This document shows, piece by piece, positions 1 through 10,400 of a DNA stretch of 64,000 nt (positions are counted from its first letter, which is position 1; each line of letters starts with the position of its first letter). The notes beneath the pieces were generated by a model. That model was given only the letters and a program-made list of their open reading frames with translations, had not been told where the DNA came from and did no database searches. Source of the stretch: Pelomonas nitida. GTDB lineage: Bacteria; Pseudomonadota; Gammaproteobacteria; Burkholderiales; Burkholderiaceae_C. The translations under genes and the position numbers were made by a program. Location of the stretch: assembly GCF_043555975.1 (NCBI RefSeq), contig NZ_JBIGIA010000006.1:186001-250000 (forward strand), read 5' to 3'.

Positions 1-3000
1 CGGACTTGGGCGCCGCGTCGAGGCGGTGGCCCAGCACTTCGTGCAGCGCGGGTGACGAGGGGGCCGCGGCGGATGCCGGCGTGGCCGTCGATGCCGCTTC
101 GGGCGTGGCCGCTTTGGCAAACCATGCATCGCCCATCTCGTGCGTCTGCCCGTCTGCCGTCTTGAAAGTGGACACCAGGCCGATCAGGTTGCCGTTGTCC
201 AGTCGCGAGCTGGCCTGCGCCAGCAGGTCGACCTCGACGATGCCCAGCTCGGCCAGCGTCTTCAGCTCGCCGGTGTCGGTCTTGCCGTCGCCATTGGCGT
301 CCACCCAAAGCCGCAGTTGCGAGAACGCCGCGTCCGCTGCGGTCAGCAGGTGGTCGTGGTTCAAGTCCAGCGCGGCCATCGCCTGGTAGCCGTTGGCGGC
401 GTGCAGGCCATTGGCCAGCAGCGTGCCGGTGCCGAACAGCTCGGCGCCGGAGTCGATGAGGCCGTTGCCGTCGAGGTCGCGCGCGAGCAGCGCGTTGCCT
501 GCGGCGATCCAGCCCCATTGCTGTTGCTGGCCGCTGCCGTTGAGGTCGAAGCTGACGCCCTGCGCCGCCGAGACCGTCGACAGGCCATGCCCGTCCAGGT
601 TCAGCATGATGGGGGTGGCGAGATAGAGGGCATCGAGCTGGTCTGCCCGCATGGCCTGCAGCGCTTCGGTGCTGAAGGCGAGCATCTGCTCCATGTTGAG
701 CGCCGCCAGGTCGCGGGTTTCGAAGCCCGTCACCATCGCGCTGCCGATGGCGTGGATCTGGTCGGTGGACAGCGCGTGCACCTGCGTCACGCTCAGCGCG
801 GCGAGGTCCGCGCTGCTCAGCGCACCGAAGGCCTCGCTGCTGATGGCGTGGATCTGCGTGCTGGAAAGCGCTGCGATCTGCTGCGTGTCCAGCCCCGAGA
901 TGGCATCACTGCCCAACGAGGCGATCGCCAGCGTCGACAGGCTGTGCAACTGCCGGGTGTTGAAGGCGTGCAGCTGGTCGCTGTGCAGCGCGTGCAACTG
1001 GCCGGCGCCCAGCGCGGCGAGGTTGGCGGTGGCCAGGCCGCGCAGCGCCTCGGGGGCGAGTGCGGCGATCGCGTCGCTGCTGAAGGAGGCCAGCTGCAGC
1101 GTGCTCAGCACGGCGAGCTGCGTGCTGACCAGCGCATGCATCTGGTCGGTCGAGAAGGCCGCGAAATCCGCGGTGGGCATCACGACGATGGCGCCGGACG
1201 TCAGCGCAGTCACGCTGGAGGGCGCGAGCGCGGCCACCTGCTCCGGCGTCCACGCGAGCACCGACGGGTTGTTCAGCGCCATGGCCTGCTGGGTCGTCAG
1301 CGCGCCGATCTGCTCGGTCGTCAGGCCCATCGCCTGGAAGTAGCCCAGCGCGCCGATCTGTGCCGTCGTCAGCGCCTGCACCTGCTCGAGGCTCAGCGAG
1401 CCGATCTGTTCGGAACTCAGCGCCCGGAAGGTGCGCGTGTTCAAGGCGGCGAGATCGGCCGTCTCGATCGCGGTCATCTGATCGCCGTGCAGCGCGGCGA
1501 GCTGGTCGCTGCGCATGACGGCGAACTGGCTGGACGTGAGCGCGGTGATCTGCGCGGGGGCGAGCGCCGCGAACTGGTCGCTGGACAGTCGAGCCAGCTG
1601 CAGTGGGGGCAAGGCGGCGAGCTGGTCGCCGCTGAGCGCGCCCATCTGGTCGGCGCTCAGCGCAGCCAGCGTCGCGCTGCTCAACGCGGCCAGCTGTGTG
1701 CTGTCCAGCAGGCTGATCTGCTGCGGGCTCAAGGCGGCGATCTGCCCGGTGCTCACGACGGCCAGCTGGCGAACGGACAGCGCATCGAACGCGTCCACGT
1801 TCAGCGCGGCGAATTGCGCCGAGGTAAGCGCCATCACCGAGCGGGTGCTGAGCCCGGCGATGTCCTCGGCCGTCAGGTTGCCGACCTGCTCCAGCGTCAG
1901 GCCCGCCAGCTGGTAGGGGCTCAGCGCGGCGATCTGGTCGCTGCCCAAGGCATTGAAGTCGTCGATCGACCAGCCGGCGAGCTGCGCGGTGCTGAGCGCC
2001 GTGATCTGCGCGCCACGCAGCGCGAGGATCTGCTCGTCGTGCAGCGCATCGAGCTGCAGGGAGCTCAGGTTGCGCAGTGCGCTGAGGCTCAGCCCGGCGA
2101 TGCCCTCCGTCGTCAGTGCCGCGATCTGGTCGGCGCTGAACGCAACGGCCTGGGCGCTGCCGAAGGCGCCGATCTGCGCACTGTTCAGCGAGGCCAACTG
2201 GTCCGGCGTCAGCATGGCGATCTGATCGGAGCGGAGCGCCGACAGCGCGGCCGGTCTGACCGCGTCGAACAGGGTGGCGTCCAGCGCGCCGATCGCATCG
2301 GACGAGATGGCGGCCAGCTGCCGTGAGCCGAGCGCTGCGAACTGGTCGGTGCCCAGCGCGTTGAGCGCCTCCTGGTGCAGCGAGGCGACCTGCAGCGTGC
2401 TGAGTGCGGCGATCTGCTGGGTTTGCAGCTGGGCGAGCATTTGCGGGCCCAGCGCGTCCAGCTGTTCGGCAGACAGCACGCGCAGCGCGTTGCTGCTCAG
2501 CGCGCGCAAGGCGTCGGAGCTGATGGCCTGCAGATGCTCGGGCCCCAGCGCGCCGACCTGCAGCGGGCTCAGCCCACTGCCTTGCAGGCTGCCCAGCGCG
2601 CTCAAGTCCTCGGCGGTCAAGGCCTGGATCTGCTCGGTGGTCATCGTGTGGATGACGGTTGAGCTCAGGGCGGAGAAGGTCTCGCTGGGCAGCGCGGCGA
2701 TCTGGTCGGCGGTCAGCGCACGGAACTGCGAGCCGCTGAGCGACAGCAGGCGGTCGGCGCCGAGCGCCGTGAGGCTCTGGGCCGACAGCTCGGTGATCTG
2801 GGCCGGCGTCAGCGCGCGCATCTGCGTGCTGCTGAACGCCTGCAGCTGCTCGGGCGTCAGCGCGGCCAGCTGTTCGCCGGCGAGCGTGCTGATGGTGCGG
2901 GTGGGCAGGCCGTGGATGGCGTCGGTGCTCAAGGTGGCGAGCTGCTCGGCCGAGAGCGCGCGAAGCTGGCTGCCGCTGAGTGCGGCGGCCTGCACGCTGG

Positions 3001-4354
3001 TCAGCGCGCCGAGCTGCGTGGCGTCCAGCGACGCCAGCTGATTCGCGGTGAGCCCGAGCATGGCATTGCTCTGCAGCACGCCGATCTCGTCCACTTCCAG
3101 CGCACGGATGGCGTCGGTGGACAGGGATTGCAGCTGCTTGGAATTCAGCACGGCGAGCTGGGTCGCGTTCAGCGCCGCGACGTCCAGCGAATCCAGCGCC
3201 GCCATCTGGCTGCTGGTGAGCTGGCGGATCTGCTGCGTGCTGAGGGCGGCGATTTGCTCGGGCGTGAAGGAGGACAGCACCGAGCCCTTGATGCCCGCCA
3301 GCGCGCTGGATTGCAGCAGCTGCAGGCTGTCCGGGCTGAGCGCACTCAGTTGGTCGCTGTTCAGGCCGGCGAGTTGCTGGGAGGTGAGGGTGCGCAGTTC
3401 GCTGCTGTCGAGGGTGGCGACCAGCGTGGTCGACAGCGCCGAGATCTGCAGCGAACTCAGGACCTTGAGCCCACGCGTTCCCATCGCGTCCAGGTCTTCG
3501 GCCTCCAGCGCCGACACCTGTTGCGTGGACAGCGCCCGCAGCTGTTGCGTGCCCAGTGCGGCCACCTGTTCCGTCGACAGCGCCACCAGGCCGTCACTGC
3601 CGATGGCGCGGACCTGGGTGCTCTGCAGGGCGGCGAGCTGGGCCGTCTGCAGCGCCTGCAGCGATTGCGTCGCCAGGGCCTGCAGTACCTGCGTCGCCAG
3701 CCCTTGCACGGCCTGTGTGGCCAGGGCCTGGAGCGCTTCTGTGCTCAGCGCGTTTGCCTGGGTCGAGCCCAGCCCTTGCACCTGCGATTTCGACAGGACC
3801 GCGGCCTGGCTGCTGTCGACCACAGCGACCTGGTCGGACGTCATCTGGCTCAGCTGGCCTGGGGTGAGCGACCGGAAGGCGCCGGTGTCCAGCGCCGGAA
3901 TTTCGTCCACCGCGATCAGCGGGACCTGGGCCGACGTGAGCCCGCGGATCTGGTTGCTGGTCAGTGCATCGATCTGGTCGTAGCCGAGCGCCTCGAACTG
4001 GGCGCTGTCGAGTTGCCGCAGCCGGAACACCGTCAGCGCGGGCACCTGGGCCGTCGTCAGTGCGCCAACCTGCTCCGGCGTGAGCGCGGCGATCGTGCTC
4101 GAGGTGATCTGGTGCACCGCCGTCGTGTTGATGGCCTGCACGTCCTGCAGTTCCATCGCCGACAGATGACCCTTGGCCAGGCTGCTCAGCGCGCCGGCCG
4201 TCAGCGAATTCACCTGGATTGGCGTCAGCGCGATGACCTGCTCCGCCGAGAAGGCGAGCCATTGCGCCGGCCGAAGCGCAGCCAGCTCAGCAGTGCTGAG
4301 CTGGGCAATGTCCGCTGGACTCAGGGACCCGATGTCAAGGGTGCTGATGCTCAT
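1..4354 (-). CDS. Giant octapeptide-repeat protein with EF-hand-like C-terminal module (partial, runs off left edge)
   Basis: Reading the minus strand from ATG at 4354 gives one open frame of at least 1451 codons with no stop before base 1. A 9-residue leader is followed by octads of consensus x-L-S/T-x-x-Q-I/V/L-x from residue 10 to 1241, exactly 154 units. From residue 1244 a non-repetitive module begins with ATPIML and contains Asp-rich loops (DLDGNGLID, DLNHDHLLT, DANGDGKTD) like those ending many type I-secreted RTX/FrpC-type proteins. No signal peptide is visible. It lies 75 bp downstream of its larger paralogue in the same orientation. Octads here are more degenerate than in the paralogue. 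Export by a type I system and calcium binding are inferences from the C-terminal module; the repeat has no function I can name. Confidence 0.8.
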   Translation of the reverse strand, partial: MSISTLDIGSLSPADIAQLSTAELAALRPAQWLAFSAEQVIALTPIQVNSLTAGALSSLAKGHLSAMELQDVQAINTTAVHQITSSTIAALTPEQVGALTTAQVPALTVFRLRQLDSAQFEALGYDQIDALTSNQIRGLTSAQVPLIAVDEIPALDTGAFRSLTPGQLSQMTSDQVAVVDSSQAAVLSKSQVQGLGSTQANALSTEALQALATQAVQGLATQVLQALATQSLQALQTAQLAALQSTQVRAIGSDGLVALSTEQVAALGTQQLRALSTQQVSALEAEDLDAMGTRGLKVLSSLQISALSTTLVATLDSSELRTLTSQQLAGLNSDQLSALSPDSLQLLQSSALAGIKGSVLSSFTPEQIAALSTQQIRQLTSSQMAALDSLDVAALNATQLAVLNSKQLQSLSTDAIRALEVDEIGVLQSNAMLGLTANQLASLDATQLGALTSVQAAALSGSQLRALSAEQLATLSTDAIHGLPTRTISTLAGEQLAALTPEQLQAFSSTQMRALTPAQITELSAQSLTALGADRLLSLSGSQFRALTADQIAALPSETFSALSSTVIHTMTTEQIQALTAEDLSALGSLQGSGLSPLQVGALGPEHLQAISSDALRALSSNALRVLSAEQLDALGPQMLAQLQTQQIAALSTLQVASLHQEALNALGTDQFAALGSRQLAAISSDAIGALDATLFDAVRPAALSALRSDQIAMLTPDQLASLNSAQIGAFGSAQAVAFSADQIAALTTEGIAGLSLSALRNLSSLQLDALHDEQILALRGAQITALSTAQLAGWSIDDFNALGSDQIAALSPYQLAGLTLEQVGNLTAEDIAGLSTRSVMALTSAQFAALNVDAFDALSVRQLAVVSTGQIAALSPQQISLLDSTQLAALSSATLAALSADQMGALSGDQLAALPPLQLARLSSDQFAALAPAQITALTSSQFAVMRSDQLAALHGDQMTAIETADLAALNTRTFRALSSEQIGSLSLEQVQALTTAQIGALGYFQAMGLTTEQIGALTTQQAMALNNPSVLAWTPEQVAALAPSSVTALTSGAIVVMPTADFAAFSTDQMHALVSTQLAVLSTLQLASFSSDAIAALAPEALRGLATANLAALGAGQLHALHSDQLHAFNTRQLHSLSTLAIASLGSDAISGLDTQQIAALSSTQIHAISSEAFGALSSADLAALSVTQVHALSTDQIHAIGSAMVTGFETRDLAALNMEQMLAFSTEALQAMRADQLDALYLATPIMLNLDGHGLSTVSAAQGVSFDLNGSGQQQQWGWIAAGNALLARDLDGNGLIDSGAELFGTGTLLANGLHAANGYQAMAALDLNHDHLLTAADAAFSQLRLWVDANGDGKTDTGELKTLAELGIVEVDLLAQASSRLDNGNLIGLVSTFKTADGQTHEMGDAWFAKAATPEAASTATPASAAAPSSPALHEVLGHRLDAAPKS
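632..4327 (-). repeat. 24-bp coding repeat array, 154 octads
   Basis: The array spans residues 10-1241 of the left-hand giant protein. The distance between the first octad and the start of the C-terminal module is exactly 154 x 24 bp, so the octad register is kept from end to end. Units are diverged; the most constant positions are Leu at 2, Ser/Thr at 3-4, Gln at 6 and a branched aliphatic residue at 7. Confidence 0.8.
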
Positions 4355-4393
4355 CCGGCTATACCGCTTCCGGGTCGTCCGCTGCAGGAGGGG

Positions 4394-4422
4394 CCGGCCG
4401 GAAGTGCGGAGCTTCCGGCCGG
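4394..4422 (-). terminator. Hairpin between the two giant genes
   Basis: Perfect 11-bp arms (CCGGCCGGAAG at 4394-4404 and its complement at 4412-4422) around a 7-nt loop lie between the stop of the larger gene and the start of the smaller one. No T-run follows on the minus strand, so this may be a processing or partial-termination hairpin rather than a standard intrinsic terminator. Confidence 0.4.
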
Positions 4423-4429
4423 ATCAGGG

Positions 4430-7400
4430 TCACAGCAGCGGCAGTCCGCCGTTGGCGTCCTCCTCCTGCTTCTTCAGGATCGCCAGCGCCGCCGCATGTT
4501 CAGCCGTCGAGGACGTCGTGGCCGCCGCCGTTGTCGTCGATGCCACTGTCGTCGTGCCGACCAGCAGATTCTGCTCCGGCTGGGCCAGCAGGTCGGACAG
4601 CTGCACCGTCGTCGAGTTGCTGGTGGCGCCCGGCACCTGCTTGGCCAGCCAGACGTCACTCATCTCGTGGGTCGTGCCGTCGCTGGAGGTGTAGCTGGAG
4701 ACGAGGCCGACGACGTTGCCGTTGTCGATGGTCGTGCCCTTGGTCGCCGACAGGTTGAGGTCGGTGATGCCGAGGTCGAGCAGGCCCTTGAGTTCGCCAG
4801 CGTCGGTCTTGCCGTCATGGTTGGCGTCCACCCACACGGAGAGCTTGCCGAAGTTGGCGTCCAGCGCATTGATGTGGCCGTCCTGGTTGGCGTCCAGCGT
4901 CGCGAGGGCCGTGAAGCCATCGACGCCGGCCTTGCCGTCGGCCAGCACGGTGCCGGAGCCGAACAGCTCCCGGCCGCTGCTGATCTGGCCGTCGCCGTTC
5001 AGGTCCATCGCCAGCAAGCCATCGCCGCCGGCGACCCAGCCCACCTGGTTGACCGTGCCATTGCCGTGCAGGTCGAACTGCACGCCCTGGCTGGCCGCCA
5101 GCGTCTGGATGCCGTGGCCGTCGAGGTCGAGCATGATCGGCGTGGCCAGGAACATCGCGCCGATCTGATCGGTGGTCATCGCGTGGGTCTGGTCGGTCGT
5201 GAACGCGAGCACCTGGGTCATCGACATGCTGGCCAGGTCTTGCGTCTCGAAGCCGAGCACCTGGTCCGTCGTGAAGGCAACGAGCTGATCGGTCGACAGC
5301 GCGTGCACCTGAGCCGTCGACAGCGCGAGGATGTCGTCGGTGGCCAGCGCCACGATCTGGTCGGTGGACAGCGCCAGGATATGGGCCGTGCTCAGCGCGC
5401 CGATCTGGGCGGTCGTCAGCGCCTGGATATCGTCGGTGGAGATCGCCAGGATCTGGGCGGTGTCGAAGGCGCGCAGTTGCAGCGTCGACAGCGCCTGGAT
5501 CTGGTCGGTGCCCAGCGCGGCGATCTGGTCGGTGGCGAAGGCCTGCAGTGCCGTGGTGGTCAGCGCATGCAGCTCGGCGGTGCCGATGGCGGCGATGTCC
5601 GCCGTCTCGATGCCGACGATCTGCGTGCTGGTGACGGCGCTCCACTGCGACACGGTCAACGCGTGGATCTGGTCGGAACTGAGCGCGGCGAAGTCCGCCG
5701 AGTCCAGGGCCGCCAGGCGGGCGGAGCCGATGGCCACCAGGTCGGCGGTCTCGATCGCCGCGACCTGGTCGGTGGTGAAGGCTTGCAGCTGCGTGGTGCT
5801 CAGTACGGCGAACTGCGTCGTCGTGAAGGCCACCACATCGTCGGTGGTCATCGTGCTCAGCTGGCCAGTGGACAGCGCGGCGACCTGGGCCGAGGTCAGC
5901 GCACCGACCTGGTCGGTGTTCAGTGCATTGAGCTGATCGCTGTTCAGGGCGTGCAGCGCGGCGGTGGACAGCGACTTGAGGTCGGCGGTCTCGATGGCGC
6001 CGATCTGGTCGGTGCCCAGGCCCAGCACCTGGGCCGAGGTCAGCGCGCCGACCTGGGTGGAGCTCAGTGCGGCGACGGCGTCGGTGGCCAGTGCGCCGAT
6101 CTGGGCGGAGTTCAGCGCCTGCAGCTGGTTGGTCGCCAGCGCCTGCACATCGGCCGACTCCATGCTGGAGAGCTGGCTGGTGGTCAGCGAGGCGATCTGC
6201 GCGGTGTTCAGCGCGCGGATCTGGCTGCTGTCGAAGGCGTTCAGGTCATCGCTGGTGAGGTTGCTGAGCTGGGTGGTGGACAGTGCCGCGACCTGGCCGG
6301 TCGTCAGCGCCGCCATCTGGGCGGTGTCCAGCGCATTGAGCTGGTCGCTGGTGAGGGCGCGCAGCGTGGCGGTGGACAGGGACTTCAGGTCAGCGGTCTC
6401 GATGGCAGCGATCTGGTCGGTGGTCAAGCCGGCGGCCTGGGTCGAGCTCAGCGAGGCGACCTGGGTGGAGCTCAGCGCGGCGATGGCGTCGGTGGCCAGG
6501 GCGCCGATCTGGTCGGAAGCCAGGGCCCGCAGCTGGGTGCTGCTCAGGGCCTGCACGTCGGCGCTCTCCATGCTGGCGATCTGGCTGGTGGTCAGCGAGG
6601 CCAGCTGGGCCGAGTTCAGGGCGCCGATCTGACCGCTGGTCAGCGCGTTGAGGTCATCGCTGGCCAGCGTGCTGATCTGGGCGGTGGTCAGCGCGGCGAC
6701 CTGGGTGCTGCTCAGCGCGGCGACCTGTTCGGAGTTGAGGGCGCCGAGCTGGTCGCTGGTGAGCGAGCGCAGGGCAGTGGTGGACAGGGCCTTGAGGTCG
6801 GCGGTCTCGATGGCGACGATCTGGTCGCTGGACAGGCCGGCGACCTGCTTGGTGCCGAGGGCGGCGACCTGGCCGGAGGTGAGCGCGACGATGGCGTCGG
6901 TGGCCAGCGCGCCGACCTGGTCGGAGCCCAGCGCCTGGATCTGCGTGCTGCTCAGAGCCTGCACGTCGGCGCTTTCCATCGCGGCGACCTGGGTCGTGGT
7001 CAGCGAGGCGACCTGGGCCGTGCCCAGCGCGCGGATCTGGGCGCTGGTGAAGGCATTGAGGTCGTCGCTGGCCAGCGTGCTGACCTGGACGGTGGTGAGC
7101 GCGGCGACCTGCGAGGTGGTCAGCTCGACGACCTGGTCAGAGCTCAGCGCGCCGAGCTGGTCGGAGTTCAGCGCGGTGAGCTGGGCGGTGGTCAGCGAGC
7201 GCAGCTGGGCCGAGCCGAGCGCGGCGACGTCGTCGGAGGCCAGCGTGCTGACCTGGGCGGTGGTCAGCGAGGCGACCTGGGTGGTGCTCAGCGCGCCGAT
7301 CTGGGCGGAGTCCAGCGCGTTGAGCTGGTCGCTGGTGAGGGCGCGCAGCGTGGCGGTGGACAGGGCCTTGAGGTCGGCGGACTCGATGGCACCGATCTGG

Positions 7401-10400
7401 TCGGTGGTCAGGCCGGCCGCCTGCTTGGTGCCCAGCGCGGCGATCTGGGCGGAGGTCAGCGCGACGATGGCGTCGGTGGCCAGGGCGCCGACCTGGTCGG
7501 AGCCCAGTGCCTGGATCTGGTTGCTGGCCAGGGCCTGCACGTCGGCGGTTTCCATCGCGGCGACCTGGGTGGTGGTCAGCGAGGCGAGCTGGGCGGAGGT
7601 CAGCGAACGGATCTGGCCGCTGGTCAGCGCGTTGAAGTTGTCGGTGGACAGGGCGCTCAGCTGGTCGGTGGACAGCGAGGCGACCTGGGCGGTGGACAGC
7701 GCACCGACCTGGTCGGTGCCCAGCGCGTTGAGCTGGTCGCTGCCAAGGGCGCGCAGCTGGCCGGACGACAGCGCACGCAGTTGGCTGGAGTCGAGGGCGG
7801 CGAGGTCGTCGGTCGCGAGCGTGCTGACCTGGCCGGTCGTCAGCGAGGCCATCTGGCTGGACGACAGCGCGCGAACCTGGTCGGTGCCCAGCGCGTTGAG
7901 CTGGTCGCTCGTGAGGCTGCGCAGGGCCGTGGTGGACAGCGAGGACAGGTCGGCCGTTTCGATGGCGGCGACCTGTTCGGTCGTCAGGCCGGCGGCCTGC
8001 GTCGAGCCCAGTTGGCTGAGTTGCGTGGATGTCAGCGCGGCGATGCCATCGGTGCTCAGGGCGCCGACCTGGTCGGAGCCCAGCGCGCGCAGCTGCGTGC
8101 TGGACAGCGCTTGCACGTCGGCCGTTTCCATGGCGGCGATCTGCGCTGTGCCCAGCGAGGCGATCTGCACGGTGGTCAGCGCGCGGACCTGGGCGCTGTT
8201 GAGGGCGTTCAGATCATCGCTGGCCAGTGTGCTGACCTGTGCGGTCGTCAGCGAGGACACCTGCGTGGTCGACAACGCGCCGACCTGGTCGGACGTCAAC
8301 GCGTTGAGCTGGTCGCTGGACAGCGAGCGCAGCGTGCTGGTGGACAGTGCCTTGATATCGCCGGATTCGATCGCGGCGATCTGGTCGGTCGTCAGGCCCG
8401 CGGCCTGCTTGGATGTCAGCCCGCCAATCTGGGCCGAGCTGAGGGCGGCGATCGCCTCCGACGAGAACGCGCCGGCCTGGTCGGAGCCCAGCGCCTGCAA
8501 TTGCGTGGTCGTCAAGGCCTGGACGTCGGCCGTCTCCATGGCTGCCAGTTGGGCCGTCGACAGCGCGGCCATCTGGGCGGTGCCCAGCGAGCGGATCTGG
8601 CTGCTGGTGAAGGCGTTCAGGTCCTCGGTGGCCAGCGTGCTGACCTGGGCCGTGGACAGCGACGCGACCTGCGCACTGGTCAGCGCGCCGATCTGGTCGG
8701 AATTCAGGGCGTTGAGCTGGTCGCTGGACAGCGCGCGCAGCGTGCTGGTGGACAGGCCCTTGAGGTCGCCGGTCTCGATGGCGGCCATCTGGTCGGTCGT
8801 CAGGCCGCTCACCTGGGTGGAGTTCAGCCCGGCCAGCTGGCTGGACGTCAGTGCGGCGATGCCGGCCGTCGACAGGGCGCCGACCTGGTCGGAGCTGAGG
8901 GCGCGCAATTGCGCCGTGCTCAGTGCCTGCACGTCGGCCGTTTCCAGCGCGGCGAGCTGCGTGGTGCCGAGAGCGTGGAGCTGCGCGGTGGTGAGGGCGC
9001 GGAACTGGGCGGTGCCCAGGGCGTTCAGCGCGTCACTGCCCAGCGCGGCCATCTGGTCGGTGGTCAGCGCAGCGACCTGGACGGTCGTCAGCGCGGCCAT
9101 CTGGTCGGAGGTGAACGCGTTGGTCTGCGTGGTGCCCAGCGCGCTCAGGCTGCTCGTGGCAACGGCCTTGATGTCGCTGGTCTCGATGGCGCCGATCTGT
9201 TCGGTCGTCAGGCCGGAAACCTGCTTGGTGCTGATGGCCCCCACCTGCGCGGAGCTGAGCGCGACGATGTTGTCGGTGGACAGGGCGCCCATCTGGTCGG
9301 AGCTCAGCGCGCGCACCTGGCTGGTGGTCAGCGCCTGCACGTCGGCGCTTTCCATGGCGGCGACCTGGGCGGTCGACAGGGCGCCAACCTGCGCGCTGTT
9401 CAGTGCGCGGACCTGCGCGCTGTTGAAGGCGTTGAGGTCGTCGGTGGACAGGGCGCCGACCTGGCCGGTGGTCAGCGAGGTGACCTGGGTGGTGGTCAGC
9501 GCGCCGATCTGGTCGGAGTTGAAGGCGTCGAACTGGTCGGTGCCCAGCGCGCGCAGCGCGGCGGTGGACAAGGCCTTGAGGTCACCCGTCTCGATGGCGA
9601 CGATCTGGTCGGTCGTCAGGCCCACCACCTGGGTGGAGGTCAGCGCGGCGATGTGCGAAGAGGTCAGCGCGGCGATGCCGTCGGTGGCCAGCGCGCCGAT
9701 CTGGCTTGAGTCGAGCGCGCGCAGTTGGTTCGTGGCCAGCGCCTGCACGTCGGCGCTTTCCATGGCCGCGATCTGGGCGGTCGACAGCACGGCCACCTGG
9801 GCGGTGCCGAGCGCGCGGATCTGTGCGCTGTTGAAGGCGTTGAGGTCGTCGGTCGACAGGGCGCTGACCTGGCCGGTCGTCAGGGCCGTGACCTGCGACG
9901 TGGTCAAGGCGCCGATCTGGTCGGAGTTGAAGGCATCGAACTGGTCGGTGCCCAGCGCGCGCAGCGCGGCGGTGGACAAGGCCTTGAGGTCACCCGTCTC
10001 GATGGCGACGATCTGGTCGGTCGTCAGGCCCACCACCTGGGTGGAGGTCAGCGCGGCGATGTGCGAAGAGGTCAGCGCGGCGATGCCGTCGGTGGCCAGC
10101 GCGCCGATCTGGCTCGAGTCCAGCGCGCGCAGTTGGTTCGTGGCCAAGGCCTGCACGTCGGCACTTTCCATGGCCGCGATCTGGGCCGTCGACAGGGCGG
10201 CCACCTGGGCCGTGCCGAGCGCGCGGATCTGTGCGCTGTTGAAAGCGTTGAGGTCGTCGGTCGACAGGGCGGCCACCTGGCCGGTCGTCAGCGAGGCGAC
10301 CTGGGCCGTGGTCAGCGCGCCGATCTGGTCGGAGTTGAAGGCGTCGAACTGGTCGGTGCCCAGCGCGCGCAGCGCGGCCGTGGACAAGGCCTTGAGGTCG

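Noticed and set aside
2912..9709. Very long plus-strand ORF (2265 aa) rich in G, Q, R, D, L
   Set aside because: It is the antisense shadow of the 24-bp coding repeat. A periodic sequence with no stop in one unit gives long ORFs in other frames. The minus-strand frame has a start with Shine-Dalgarno, a recognisable C-terminal module and a tandem paralogue.
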